A DNA stretch of 64,000 nucleotides from Todiramphus chloris collaris. Lineage: Eukaryota; Chordata; Aves; Coraciiformes; Alcedinidae. The notes beneath the pieces were generated by a model. The model was not told the origin of the DNA and ran no database searches. It was given only the letters and a program-made list of their open reading frames with translations. Positions 48,120 through 60,329 of the stretch are shown piece after piece; the stretch's first letter is position 1, and every line of letters starts with the position of its first letter. Where the stretch lies: the NCBI GenBank assembly GCA_025345505.1, contig JANVCC010000021.1:27459208-27523207 (forward strand), in the 5' to 3' direction. Both the position numbers and the translations under genes were made by a program.

Positions 48120-51100
48120 TCATCCCTTAAAAACGTCGCTTGGCTAAACTACGATTTCAGTTTTCTGGAGACCCAGACAACGTTGTGTTCCTGTAATTTA
48201 GATTAAATATTTTTTAACAGTTGTTTTGAGCATTGCTTTGGAGCTGTTCTGTAACACACATCAAGTGGCCCACCCTTACAACCAGAACCCACTGACAGGG
48301 ATGACCTCTTGGTCTGGACCCCTCACGATGAGGTGAGGTCTCACTAATAAACCACTAAACCGCATAGCCCTAAGCATCTTCTGGCTGCCCCTAAGTCTTG
48401 TCTGTCTTGTTTCAAGACTTCAAGCTAAGTTTGCATGCCTGTCATCCATTTCAGAACACTTATTCAGATTGTAACAACTTATGGGCATTATATAGCACTT
48501 TATTCTCTCCATGTTGCGACAACAGTGAGAACTATCAGATGAACTCTGGCTAAGAGAAACGGGACAGGTTTGCCAGCAGCATCCCTAGCAGTAAACACAC
48601 CTTTTTCCAGCTCTGTAGAGTTCAAAACCAGCTATGCTGGTGTCAGAGTCCAGAAGGCTAAGTTTGGTAGTCGGCATCCACAGCGAAAGAGCTGCTGTCT
48701 GGTGTTCACTGGGCAACTAATAACGGTGCTGTGAACTTCTGACTATCGGGAGCCAAAGAAATATCCCTGCTCATTGTGTATGAGCCCCTGAAGAATGATC
48801 AGTTCTCTACTCACCACTATGCTAGGCTATATTCAGACAAAATTGGAGGCGGAAAACCATGCATCCTACCTTAAAATGTAGGATAGGCTGCTGAATATCA
48901 GTTTCAGTAATGCCAGAGGTACTAAAGTTACTCAGCAAACTGTAAGATGGCTCAGCTAATAAAATCCTTAATTTCAGCAACATTTCTGTATCCTACACTT
49001 CACTGCCACCTGATTCTATACTGCTTATCCTTAAAATCCATGCCATTCAGCACTGTACATTACTTTCTTCCATGGATACATGGATACAATCTACGCATAC
49101 TTCCATATTTCATTTTCATCTGATTCATGTTATTTGTGTCTGCTTTAATCTAAAGCTCTGGTTTTGTCCTTCGTAAAATCAAGTGTGCTAGTACTCATCC
49201 GTGTTTCCTAGCTTGAGTGTACTACAAGATGCTAGCTCTTTCATCTGCTCAGAAAGGTATGTGTGCATGTGGAATACAGCTGTAATTCCGATGTGTAACT
49301 CTGGAAATGCTTTATGAAGTAAGGGAAGCAAAATTTAGCCCTTCTATGATGCCAGGATACAGGGAAGTGAACTGACATAATGAAGGTGCCGTAACTGCTC
49401 GTTAGCCAAACTAGAAATACAGTATGAGCCGGTTCTTAGTCCTAGCACAGCATCTGTTTGCAGTTTGGACTGTTAAGCCTTCCTTTGGGTGCTGCTGTTG
49501 TTGCTGAAGGTATTGGGTCAAATGCCAAAGCTATTGATTTTTATTTATTTATTCATTCATTCATTTTAGCAGCATTTTTGTGTCTCACTCCATTGCATCC
49601 CACAGGAAACTTTTGCAGCACAGCACTTTGGCTTTTCTTCCCATGCAAGTTATGTCATGAACCATATTTTAACAAAGAAAGTAAATGACTAATGCATTTG
49701 TGAATAAATGTACGTGTGCTAAAAAGCTCACATGCCAGCAATTTCTGAGCCAGCAGCTGTCTCATTTATTATCCAGACACATGTCAAAGTGCCCTGTAGT
49801 AACCCACAGAGCTGACCTGCATCTTTGTCCTCTGGCAGGCTTAGAGGGAATGCTGCAACTGACTGGCTACAAAGATCAGCTTCTGGAGTTGACGGGATTC
49901 CTACATTTTTTCTCATATCCCAGAGTATTTTATTTTGATTAGTGAAAACCAAACACTTTCCTGAAACAATGAAGAAAATCCTTGGTGATTTCCCATTATA
50001 AACCAGTATCTTCTCTATCTCTGCCCTTGAGAGCAACAGGATGGAAAGAACAGAGAGAAAGAAGAAAACGAACCCTGCTGTTGCCGCTGAAAATAGTGGT
50101 TTTGAACAGCTAGCTTAGGTCTGAACATCTGCACTAGTCCTCGCACTGCCATCACACAGCGAAGAGGCTGTTGAGCCTCAAGGAACAGCTCCTGTCTTAC
50201 AAAAATGGGTTTCTCTGGGTGGTTCTTACATCTTCAGCTGCACATCTGCCAGCCTATACACTGGCAGTATGCCATTCAGGGATAAAGTTATGGTTGTATC
50301 TATGGATTGCAGTGGACCAAACTTCATGGCTGGCAGTTTTTCTCCTCATATGTTTTTTTTATAAACACAGGCATCTGTTAGCTCTTGAGTCAGCTGGATG
50401 CACACTGAGAAATACAAACATTACTGAAGTCTTACTGAAGCCTGTCTGAAATTCATCAATCTGAAGTCCACCTTCACCGCCTTTGTGGGGTATGAAAGAT
50501 ACCTTGAGAAAAGAAGACAGATACAGGACTCCTCTGCACCTACAGTCTGCTATGGAGCCCAAGATGCAATCTGAACTGTGCACTGAGGTGGGAGAAAGTC
50601 AGAAGCCACATCTTTTTTAGTAGAAAGGAGAGTGGACAGGTTTTGTGACAGCATAAGATAGGGACAAGGGTTCCACTCAGGTCCTCCTCAACCCTGAGGT
50701 TGAGGCTGTGCTTAGGACAGATGTGTGGTTTAGTGGGCATTTGGGACTGCAGGGCAGCCCCTGCTTTGTCTGGCAGCTTAGGGGGCAGACAAGGGAAATT
50801 ATTTCTTTCCAAGCTGGAATTCCAGAGGGCCTTTGCTGAAGCCTGAGAGATAGGATGAGGGCTGTGATAAGGATGCAGATGAAGCTCATCACAAGTTGCA
50901 AGCTGAGAGGGACTCTCTGGGATCTGTTGCAGGGAAGGGATAAGTGAATTGAAGAGTCAGCTGGATGCAGTCTATGAAATAGAAAGAGACACCCAAGTAA
51001 AATTTAAGCCTATCTAAGAATCTCCATTAGGCAACTGAGGTCTTTCAGAGAAGGACTTCCATTAAAGAAAACATCTTTCTCAAATCCTGAGCAGTTGGAA

Positions 51101-51234
51101 ATGGGTTGGGGTCCAGGACAGAGCTGTAATTCAATCCACTGAATCCTGAAGGGGACAGTACATGATCTCTCCAAGGTCTGGTAAGAACTGTTGTGAGGAA
51201 AGCCAGAAGCTGCTTCTGCTCTGCTGAGACACCT
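48120..51234. other. Intergenic region upstream of CLN5, no gene seen
   Basis: A/T-rich sequence without recognised repeats or exons. A short ATT/ATTC run lies near 49540-49565. Confidence 0.6.
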
Positions 51235-51606
51235 CACAGAATCACAGAATGTTAGGGGTTGAAAGGGACCTTGAAAGATTATCTAGTCCAACTCCCCTGC
51301 CAGAGCAGCATCACCTAGATCAGGTCACACAGGAACACGTCCAGGTAGATTTTGAATGTCTCCAGAGAAGGAGACTCCACAACCTCCCAGGGCAGACTGT
51401 TCCAGTGCTCTGTCACCCTCACTGTGAAAAAGTTTCACATAGAACCTCCTATGTTCCACCTTGCACCCATTGCCCCTTGTCTTATCATTGGAGTAGAGTA
51501 GAGCCTGGCTCCATCCTCCTGACACTCACCTTTTACATATTTATAAATATTAATGAGGTCACCCTTCAGTCTCCTCTTCTTCAAGCTAAAAAGACCCAGC
51601 TCTCTC
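51235..51606 (-). mobile_element. CR1 LINE 3' fragment
   Basis: Begins CACAGAATCACAGAATG, then GTCCAACTCCCCTGCCAGAG, and ends in the CTCCTCTTCTTCAAGCTAAA block of CR1. Closely similar to the copy at 141-482, so probably the same subfamily. Confidence 0.92.
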
Positions 51607-54593
51607 AGCGGGGACTCCTTATGGGGACACCTCAGTAGGGACTCTTTGCTCCTTGCCTGGGGAGCTGCTTTTAAGCCAAGGTCCTTGCCTCCCACCCGAG
51701 CTACAGTGCAGCCACACCTGGGCCCAGCCATATACCGCACTGATGCAGACCCCAACCCATGGATCTGTCATCCCAGCTTCACCTTGGATCTGCCTCATCA
51801 CCATGGACTTGTCTAGTGACCAAACTCTTGTTGGAACCTCACTACTGTCACTAGAGCTGCCCTACTCACCCTGCTCAGGGAGGGTGGGACTGGGCCAGGC
51901 TGATGAGGCACTGGCCTCCCCTTGCCCTGTTGCTATGCTGAGCTCCTCTTGGGGAGAAGCCGGCCATCGTCATGCCCTGGTACCCTAACAACGCTGATGC
52001 TGCCAGAGAGCAGGGCAGTGAATCCTCTTCCCAGCTCCAAACACACGTTTTTGTGATGTCAGATAACAATGTCTGTTGTTTACGCCAGCTCCAGCAGTGT
52101 CAGGAAGCAGGGATGCTTTGCAAGGGAAGATGAGCTGGGAGCAGAGGTGACCACTGTGCAGGCAAAGCCAGTGACCTCTATGGCCACAGTGCGGTCCTGA
52201 AGGTTCTGAATCGGAACAGGTATGTAGTGGTGGCTGGATCCAGAAACAGCTCCAGACACAGCAAGGTTGAGTAAAGCCCAGGACTACCTTACAGTGTGTC
52301 CAAGGTCCATCCAGGAGGCAGGACTGAACATGACGCTCCTTGCAGCATAGGTTCACAGTGCAGGAAGACCAACCTGTGTGTCAGGACAACAGGAAACAGG
52401 ACTGGACATGCACATGACAGCATAGCTCAGGTCATGCCTGGATGTCCAGGCCTAGGTTTACATGGAGCCCATGGGTTTGTGGTCAGATGTGTGGGTGGAG
52501 GCCACAACTCAGGCTGGCCAGGGTAATTATTAGGGCTACCAGTGCACTCAGGGCACTGGCAGCAGCTTCTTTTCCCATCAAGGTGTGTCTTCTCACCTTG
52601 CAAATATCTGGCTTCAGAGGTGTACTCCTTGTAAAATGCTCTTGTTGCTACTTGCTGTTGTGGGCCCAGGCCAAAAAAGAGTCAACAGGGCTACTTCTGA
52701 GTAATGCAGAGCCAGAAAAATGACGTATCGTAAGTTGGTATGGCACGAAAACGTGGACCTGAGACAGACACAGAGGGCCATAACAAGGTCACAAAAACAG
52801 GGCAGGAACGTAGCATAAGCAAGATGGAGCTAGACTATGGAGCCAGAGAAGTTATGGAGCTGACACAGAAATGTGACGTGGAGGACCTGAAGTGGGATGG
52901 GAATATCACAACCCAGTCAAGTCCAAGGTCCATCCAGGAAAAAGGGCTGCCTATAATGTGAGTCTGAGATCCACCCAAGACACGGGGCCAGGAACAATAC
53001 TGGACATGAGGTTACTCATAATTCAGGTCCATCCAGGAAGACTAGTCAGTAAGTCAGGACAGAAAAGAGTAAGGAATTCCAGGCCTGAAGGTGCTCAGTT
53101 CCCTAGGTCTAGCGTTAACCCCGGCCTTAACACAGGGGAGAGTTTGGCACTCCACTTGTATCTCCAAAAGTGCATTGAACATACAGTCCTTCCAGATGGC
53201 ATTCTCTTCCTAGCTCTCAAGCATGAGGACTCCAGTGGGATTCTAGCTCTGGACACATTCAGTTCCCCAGTCCCCAGAACAAACCAACCCTCTTATTCTC
53301 CTGAAGCTAAGGTTAAGGAGTCCCATGCCAGTAAATATGTTGAACTAGCACTCTCCTCCCACCAAACACATTTTACTTCTCAAGGTTGAGGTGGCTCTAC
53401 TGGAATTTTGCTAGGGTCCTACTCAGCCTAGAGAGTAAGGTGAGGGTTTGGTGCTGTACAGACCTCTAACTCAAGTGTTTTGAGCTGAGAAGAGTATCTC
53501 AGTGTATGTTTGTAGATTAGGAAGTCAGGCAATTGAAGGCTTTCTGGGCTGGGGCTGCACTGCAGTCCTGTTCAATCCTGAGAGGCAGAGTATGAGCTGT
53601 GGTAGAGACAGAGCTATAGCTCTGTATTTATGTGGAACAAAGCATTGCCCAGCAGACAGCAGTCTGTCCTTACACAGAGTTTCCCTATCTTGGCCCTTTC
53701 CTGTTCAAGAATTTCCCTATCCATCATCCTATGCAGATTCCCAAACTCTCAGCTGAATGCATTTTACTACAGAATGAGACTTTTCTTTAATATGCCATTT
53801 TGCTTCTTCCCAACCTATGCACTGTTGTGTCCCTTGCAGAACCCTCATACTCTGAAAGTTTTGAAGACACTCTCATTTTTTTACGGGTCCACCTTTTCAG
53901 CCTTCTGGTCCAATAAAAGTGTCAATTGTCACTGAGCCCACAGCAGCTGATGAAAAATGAAGGACCAAGAAATGAGAGATCTTGCTAAAATTAAGTATAT
54001 CTGGTGTCCAATGTGGTATTTGCATGCACAGTCGTGAGGAGGAGATAAGGATGAATATCTTTTCTGGGCCCAAGGAAGCCCTTCAGTTCCCTACGGCAAT
54101 ACCCTTATGACTAAACTGGAGGTGGGTGATGGAAAGAAGGTAGGTTTGTTTTTCCAAAGAAACTCTGCTTTTCCTGGTAAAATGGGGCTGCCCCCTCGAG
54201 CACAATACAAGGCTGAGGGAGCCAAAAGGGGTACTTACAAAAGGGGTAAGTGTATCCCTGGAACCAACAGCATCAGCACCCTGCAGTCCTGCTGCCCTCC
54301 AACCAAACTCCACTTCTGTTTGGCTTTCAAAGCCACACATTCGTTACATCTTTAGAGTCCTCTGTGTAAAACAAAAAAACAACTGCACAATTTAAACCAC
54401 TGAGCCTTTGTGAGGTCCTACGGGAAGCAGATCACCTTTCAGAGAAGCTATGGGAATGCAGATTTGCAGCAGCACTGCAGGGGCCGCCGTGCTCTGCACC
54501 ACACATGTAACACAGCCCAGCCTCCTTTGATTAAATCTAAACCAGCATTTCTTTAATTTATTTTTTTCCACAGATTGCCCCCATACAGTTAAA
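51607..54593. other. Intergenic; diverged repeated motif, no gene seen
   Basis: About 3 kb with no recognised exon. It contains three exact GGTCCATCCAGGA words (52304, 52927, 53026) and related phrases such as AACAGGACTGGACATG, suggesting a decayed repetitive element. Confidence 0.5.
52299..53050 (+). repeat. Dispersed GGTCCATCCAGGA motif repeat
   Basis: Exact 13-base copies lie at 52304-52316, 52927-52939 and 53026-53038. A degenerate copy (GATCCACCCAAGACACGGG) lies near 52978. Each is followed by a variant of GGAACAGGACTGGACATG. It could be remnants of a minisatellite or of an LTR element. Confidence 0.55.
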
Positions 54594-54893
54594 TCATAGA
54601 ATCATAGAACTGTCAGGGTTGGAAGGGACCTTAAAGATCCTCTAGTTCCAACCCCCCTGCCACGGGCAGGGACACCTCCCACTAGAGCAGGTTGCTCAGA
54701 GCCCCATCCAGCCTGGCCTTAAAAACCTCCAAGGACAGGGCTTCCACCACCAATCTGGGCAACCTGTTCCAGTGTCTCACCACCCTCATGGGGAAGAAAT
54801 TCTTCCTAATGTCCAACCTGAATCGACCTGTCTCTAGCTTTAATCCATTGCCTCTAGTCCTATCACTGCCTGACAGACTAAAAATCCCCCCCC
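54594..54893 (-). mobile_element. CR1 LINE 3' fragment next to a promoter
   Basis: Starts TCATAGAATCATAGAACTG. On the minus strand it reads [20 protein letters not shown] and [19 protein letters not shown], the end of the CR1 reverse transcriptase. It stops about 60 bases before the CpG island of the GATD3-like gene. Confidence 0.95.
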
Positions 54894-54949
54894 ACCTACA
54901 TTTTGTGAGCAGGGGAGAGAGCATCTAGTAAGAAACCGCCTGCAAGACG

Positions 54950-55340
54950 GCATGCCAGGCCTCCGGAGCCGGGGGAGCCCAGGAGGTGCCGGCTGTGGGG
55001 GACGCTCGGCCACAGCCCTACGAGCCCGGCGACTGCGGGCTGGCCCCGCTCCTGCGGCCGCGGGCAAGATGGAGGCCGCGCCGGGAGCACAGCGCGCACG
55101 CGCGGCAGCAGCAGCAACAGCGGGGAGAGTGCTGGGGGGGATCGCCGGACCGAGCGGCTTCTACCCCGGCCTGAGGGGCGGACGCGGGGCGGCCTGAGAC
55201 CGCCATGGGCAAACGGGTGGCCCTGGTGCTCGCCGGCTGCGGCGTCTTCGATGGCAGTGAGATTCACGAGGCCTCGGCGGCGCTGGTGCATCTCAGCCGC
55301 GGCGGCGCGGAGGTAGGGGGGTAGCGGAGCCCCGGCGCTC
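54950..55340 (+). promoter_or_regulatory. CpG-island promoter of the GATD3-like gene
   Basis: Dense CG dinucleotides and GC-rich sequence around exon 1. The transcription start is inferred to lie between about 54.95 and 55.18 kb. No TATA box is evident. Confidence 0.75.
55205..55312 (+). CDS. GATD3-like exon 1
   Basis: 36 codons, [17 protein letters not shown] to SRGGAE. The context GACCGCCATGG is a strong Kozak site. The donor is GAG/GTAGGG. Confidence 0.88.
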
Positions 55341-58300
55341 CCGGGGCGTGTGTGTGTGCAGCCGGCTGTGACAGGCGGCACGGGGCGAGGTGTGCCTTGC
55401 CCGGCCCTTGGCGCCCTTCTGTATCTGAGAGACTCTCGCCTCGGCCTCTTCCGCCCTGCGCCGGGGCTCGGGGCCGGCCATCCTGCGGCTCCCGCTTGTT
55501 TGCGGTGGTCTTTTTCCCGCCACTGCACGTTACAAAGCCTATTCAACCATCATTTCTCTCCTTATCTCGCCCCCTGCCTTCTCTTTATTCCCCTCCCTCC
55601 TCAAAGACGTGAGCGTCCCGCCGGCAGAAGCAGCGGTTACGTGTAGGTGGCTGAACCCGGGAGCGTGGAGTGGCAGGGGCCTGGGCCCGGGCCCGCTCTG
55701 CTGTCCCCGGCAGCCTGCTCCAGGCTGCAGGGAGCTGGAGATGGGATCTGGTTGTAACTCTTGATCTGGTTTCCAATCGCTTTTCCAGAAGCCAGGCACT
55801 TGCCCTTGCTCGGGTTCACCTGCTTCTTTTGTGCTAGCTGTTCCTGGGCTGCTTCGGTAGCCGGGGTTGGTTGGAGAGGCCTGGACTGGGACGTGGTGGT
55901 GGTGTGCTTGGGCCCCAGCTGGGGCTTCACGTATCTCAGGTGTCGGATGGTAACAACAGCACTGCATGAACGCAAAACCCCCCAGTATTTTGCACAAAAT
56001 TGCCCTCTCTAAAATTAACTAAAGCAGCCAGCACTGAGAAGTCTACAAAGCAAGCACCAAAGCAGGTAAGTGAAAGCAGCCCTTGTGTTACACCTTTTGC
56101 AGAGCTGTATACTTTTCATGCAGCCTTCCCCATTTGTGCCTAACAAAAATATATTCCATGTTTTGCTTTTTCCTTGCTTTCTTTTAGGAAAGCTATTAAC
56201 TAATGTTTGCACTAGAAATGCTTACAACATTTGCATCTTTATATTTTAACTTCTTTTTTTTAAAACATGTTTTAGCACCCTGATCTCGTAACAGCTGAGA
56301 GCAGCCTTTCTGCAGACTCAGCTGTGTGTCCAGTTAGGCTGCTGGTATAAACTGTGGTGCTCTATTTGTCCTTGAGTTTATCTGCAGAGGTACCTGCAGG
56401 CCCTGGCAAAATCAGTGATCTTAATGTTGGTGTAAGAACGCACACACAAAAAGCTTCAGGAACAGGATGGGGAGGGTGGCTGGTTTTACCCATCCTAATG
56501 TTTCACCTCTCACTTTAGATATTTAATGCAATAGGACCATCCTGTGGAATCCACATGTCTTGAATAAGAAACTTCATGAACAAAACCTGTTTTTATTACA
56601 TGATCTTTATTGTGGCCAATATGTATTACTTCTGTTTGCACTCACAAAATTGCTTCATCTGTATTCTAGGTGAAGATGTTTGCCCCCAATATTGAGCAAA
56701 GGGATGTAGTCAATCACCTAAAGGGAAGTCCAACAGACGAGAGGAGAAATGTGTTATTTGAAAGTGCCAGACTGGCAAGGGGAAACATTCAGGATTTGGC
56801 TGAACTGAAAGCTAGTGAATTCGATGCAGTGATTTTCCCTGGTAGGTGCTTTTAAAAGAAAACTATTTGTGGTTTTTCAGTTGCAGATAACTGCTTTGTC
56901 TTGGCTACTTTTTTTTTTATTTTAAAATCTGTTTAGAGAATAAATTACACTCCTGAATTTGAGAGGTATGTGCTTTGTTTTGGTTTTTTTCTTTCTTTTT
57001 ATGTACTTTCTTTTGAGGATGAGAGGATGTTTTCGAAAGCTCTCATGAGCTGATAAGTCATCTCATTTTATTTATTATAGTTCATTAATTTAAAACGCCA
57101 GAGCATTCTTTTGGTATTAAGTTATACATCACACCCTTCCTTCTTTCTAAAGGTTGTGAAAACTTCAGTACCTACTTGCAGACAGGAACACTGATCGGAG
57201 TACAGAAGTAGGGCCAGAACTTGACATTGCATGGCAGTGCCTTCATTTTAGGGCCTCTGAGATTGTTAGCAGAATAGCAGGTTGCCAGATAGATTTTTTT
57301 ACTCCCTGTCAGTTGTTGAGTACATTTTGGTTTAATTATGTATCTGGTCTGCTACTGATGAAGTTATACTAAACATGGTCATGGATAATTTTTTATTTAT
57401 AGACCACAGAATTGCCTTTCAGACAGATATAATTGCAGTCTCTTTAGAAATGAAGAAACCAAAGCATCAGGAGGAAATTACAACTTGCCGAAGATTGCTT
57501 TCCAGAATACTCATAGTTCTGTGAAGTGCTGCCTTCAGGATGGTGCCTCAGCGTTCGTTTTGAAGTTGTTAGAGTGTTTGTAAGGCCAGCAGAGGGGGTT
57601 TGTGTATAACACGCTGGAGAAACACGCTGCCAGCGCTAAAACGAGTGGGTAACATCAGCACTAATCAGGGAGGAGAGGCTGGTGAATATTTTCCACGTTA
57701 ATTTCATGCTGTTATAACCCAGGCTCAGAGGGGTTGCTGTAATAACTTGTAGAGAGAAATGAACCCTATTAAGTTTGAAAATTAAAATCTTACCTTTGAG
57801 ATTCCAGATAACGCTTGGAAGTGAGCAAAGGATAAAAGGAAGAGTATTAAAAATGCAGGGTTTCTTGATGTTGTTCGTTGAAATACTTGTGGAAATTTGT
57901 TTATTGTAGAAAAGTTGATGTTGTGCATATTCCATAAGGAATCCAATATAATGGATGGTTACACTTTCTAGTAACTCTCTTACTTTGATGTTCTGATGGT
58001 TATAAATCCAGCAAATGAGGGTGCTGTAAAATATCATGTTTGTACAATTAAACAAAGATTAAATGCAAGTAAAGGACTGTTACAACTAATTTCTAGAAAG
58101 ACAAATCCATCATTATTTTTAATAGTAAATTATTTTATCATTCACAAGTGATATGTCTCAGAATATCATATGTTATAATTTCCTTTTTATGTAATATCCA
58201 TTTTGTTTGTATTATGTTAACCTCTTTGTCATTGTGTTGTTCATTGGAGCAAGATTAAGATCTCTGGCCTGTGTAACATGTGGTATAAAAAAATGTGCAA

Positions 58301-60233
58301 TTAAACTTTTAACATTGTAGACTCATCGTGTTTCACATGCCGAAAGCTTTCAGTATAGTGAACTTAACAGTCCTGCGTTATGACAAGAGTATGTTGTAAG
58401 AAAAGGAGAACTTATTTCTGGTATTGAATTTAAATGGCTTTTACCACTGTCTTACAGTTGAGATTTTTAGGAGGATTTGTTTCTTTGTTTGTTTTTTTTC
58501 AGGTGGTTTTGGTGTAGCAAAGAACTTGTGTTCCTGGGCTGTGGATGGCAAGAACTGTACTGTCAATGAGCATGTGAATTCCACACTCCAAGCTTTCCAC
58601 AGTGCTAAAAAGCCCATTGGTTTGTGCTGTATATCACCAGTTTTGGCAGCTAAGGTCTTTCCTGGTTGTGAGGTTACGGTCGGCCAAGATAAAAACGTAG
58701 ATGGAAGGTAAGAAGGAAATGGATGGAGATAATTTACACGAGAATTAGGATAAGAAATGGCAGCAGTCTGAGGGCTCGGGTGCCAGTAAGCTTTGAGTAA
58801 CTTAACTAGTGACATTTTTCACTTGCATAATAGTAGTAGGCACAGAACTGCTTTGGCGGGGGGGTTGGACTAGATGATCTCTAGAAGTCCCTTCCAATCC
58901 CTAACATACTATGATTCTTTGAACTCTCAGGGCAGAGAGACTGAATCTGTCAGGTCAGGTGACTTGTGTGCTACAACGCTGGAGCAATTTATCCCTAAAC
59001 TCAGAAATACATCGGTCTGTAATATGTTCTATGATATCAGCATCCACACATTCCAGTTAATAGTATGAAAACTCTTAAGTAGCCTTATCTCTTGCCTGAG
59101 CCACCGAAGGTAACACAGGCTCCTTCACTGTCTTCATTGTGCAGTGTGGGTGCTAATGAGTCACGGGATGTAACATCCTTCAGTCCTAAATGTGACAGAA
59201 AAAAGTGACTGTTATAGAATCAAATTGCACAAATGTGCAGGTGACCGAGGAGATCAAGTTAATTTTTTCACATTGCATTCATGGTAAATTGAGTGATAGA
59301 TTTTATCTCATACTAAGTGAGATACAGAATTTGCTTACCCAATGCCTTTGAAGTCCAAGATTCCTGAAGAATAGGCATTTGGCCAGCTGGTATTCAAAAG
59401 CTTGGTACCCTGTGGTAATTTGAGTGGCTGTTTAAGTTGCATCTGGGAGCTTTTGTCTGCTCAGGGACTTTTAATAAAGATTTTCTGGTGGTAGTGGAGA
59501 GGAGGCAGATGAGAGCAGGGCCTGGCAGAAGTTGGTGCTGCTTCAAGAACTGTCAGGTCTTGATAAAACTTCTGAATGGAATTTTGTATCAGTAGCAGTA
59601 GTGAGGGATTGCCTCTGTTCCTCCGTTAGCCTCAGGAAACAAAAAATTCTCTTCAGAATCCCAGTGGAAGACCTTACATGGAGGTGTTGGAAAAGGTCTT
59701 AATATGTCTGCAAGGTCAGCTGGCATCTCTCAGACTTCTGGGGGTCAGTTATAGCTGCACTTAGTATTATCTTCTAAACTTACTTGAAGATTGTTAAAAA
59801 CAGAATCCTACCTTCTGACATCCTGAGAACGTGTTTCAGACTGTTTTCAAAGATAGCAGATCACTTACTGTGCACATAAAGGGATGGGAGAACCTGACAG
59901 TGGCAGTCTGTTTGACTCCTTTGTCATCATCAACTAAAGAGTCACTTAACTCAAATAAGAAGACTACCATAATATGTAAGTTGGCAGAACTTTGTGGTGG
60001 TATCATCTCTTTATGTTAATGACAATCTTTTTATTTACAGATTTCCCGATGCTGAAACGGCATCCGCTATAGCAGAGCTTGGGTGTAAGCATGTTTGCAA
60101 AAATGTAAATGAATCCCATGTGGATAAAGCCAATAAAATAGTTACTACCTGTGCCTTCATGTGCAAGGCTCCTCTGCATGAAATCTTTGATGGGATTGGA
60201 ACAATGGTGCAAGAAGTCCTGAAACTTGCCTGA
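55205..60233 (+). CDS. ES1/GATD3-family protein (DJ-1/PfpI-like class I glutamine amidotransferase fold), no mitochondrial leader
   Basis: Exons are 55205-55312, 56670-56841, 58503-58707 and 60041-60233, with phases 0, 1 and 0 (205-base third exon leaving 2 bases), giving 225 residues. Family signatures: [20 protein letters not shown] at the N-terminus, [10 protein letters not shown] (about 90-101), the nucleophile-elbow region [15 protein letters not shown] (Cys 135/136) and [20 protein letters not shown] near the end. Human GATD3 is 268 residues with a mitochondrial presequence. Here the ATG sits directly at the conserved core and the frame upstream closes with TGA at 55172-55174, so the product looks cytosolic unless another first exon exists. 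The biochemical role of the vertebrate family is not established. Remembered human GATD3 is clearly similar but far from identical, so this may be a paralogue. Confidence 0.88.
56670..56841 (+). CDS. GATD3-like exon 2
   Basis: 57 codons plus 1 base, [19 protein letters not shown] to DAVIFPG. The acceptor is TATTCTAG and the donor GTAGGT. Confidence 0.9.
58503..58707 (+). CDS. GATD3-like exon 3: nucleophile-elbow region
   Basis: Completes the Gly codon and reads [17 protein letters not shown] through [10 protein letters not shown] to NVDGR, with the Arg codon split. The acceptor follows a T-rich tract. Confidence 0.92.
58856..58918 (+). mobile_element. CR1 3'-end remnant
   Basis: GGTTGGACTAGATGATCT, then GTCCCTTCCAATCCCTAACA and ATGATTCT, is the plus-oriented CR1 3' end. 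Only the last 60 or so bases remain. It lies in GATD3-like intron 3, in sense orientation. Confidence 0.92.
60041..60233 (+). CDS. GATD3-like exon 4
   Basis: Completes the Arg codon and reads [18 protein letters not shown] to [12 protein letters not shown]. The acceptor is TTATTTACAG. Confidence 0.92.
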
Positions 60234-60306
60234 CTGGAAGCATACAGCCTTCTGCAAGGAAATCAGTTCAGCTAAGCATAAGCATTTAGCTTTCTTTGAT
60301 TGGATT

Positions 60307-60312
60307 AATAAA
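60307..60312 (+). promoter_or_regulatory. Candidate GATD3-like poly(A) signal AATAAA
   Basis: Canonical hexamer 74 bases after the stop, followed by T/G-rich sequence. It implies a very short 3'UTR. Confidence 0.65.
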
Positions 60313-60329
60313 ATAATGCAACTATAAAA

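Larger units (their letters stand above)
55313..60040 (+). other. GATD3-like introns
   Basis: Introns are 55313-56669, 56842-58502 and 58708-60040. The last contains a CR1 remnant. Nothing else was recognised. Confidence 0.65.

Noticed and set aside
52892-53389. 165-codon plus-strand open frame
   Set aside because: It lies over the GGTCCATCCAGGA motif family; the frame has no protein motif and is probably chance within a repeat.
54896-55546. 216-codon minus-strand open frame over the GATD3-like promoter
   Set aside because: It is antisense to the CpG island and exon 1 and rich in Arg/Pro/Ala from GC content; no recognisable domain.
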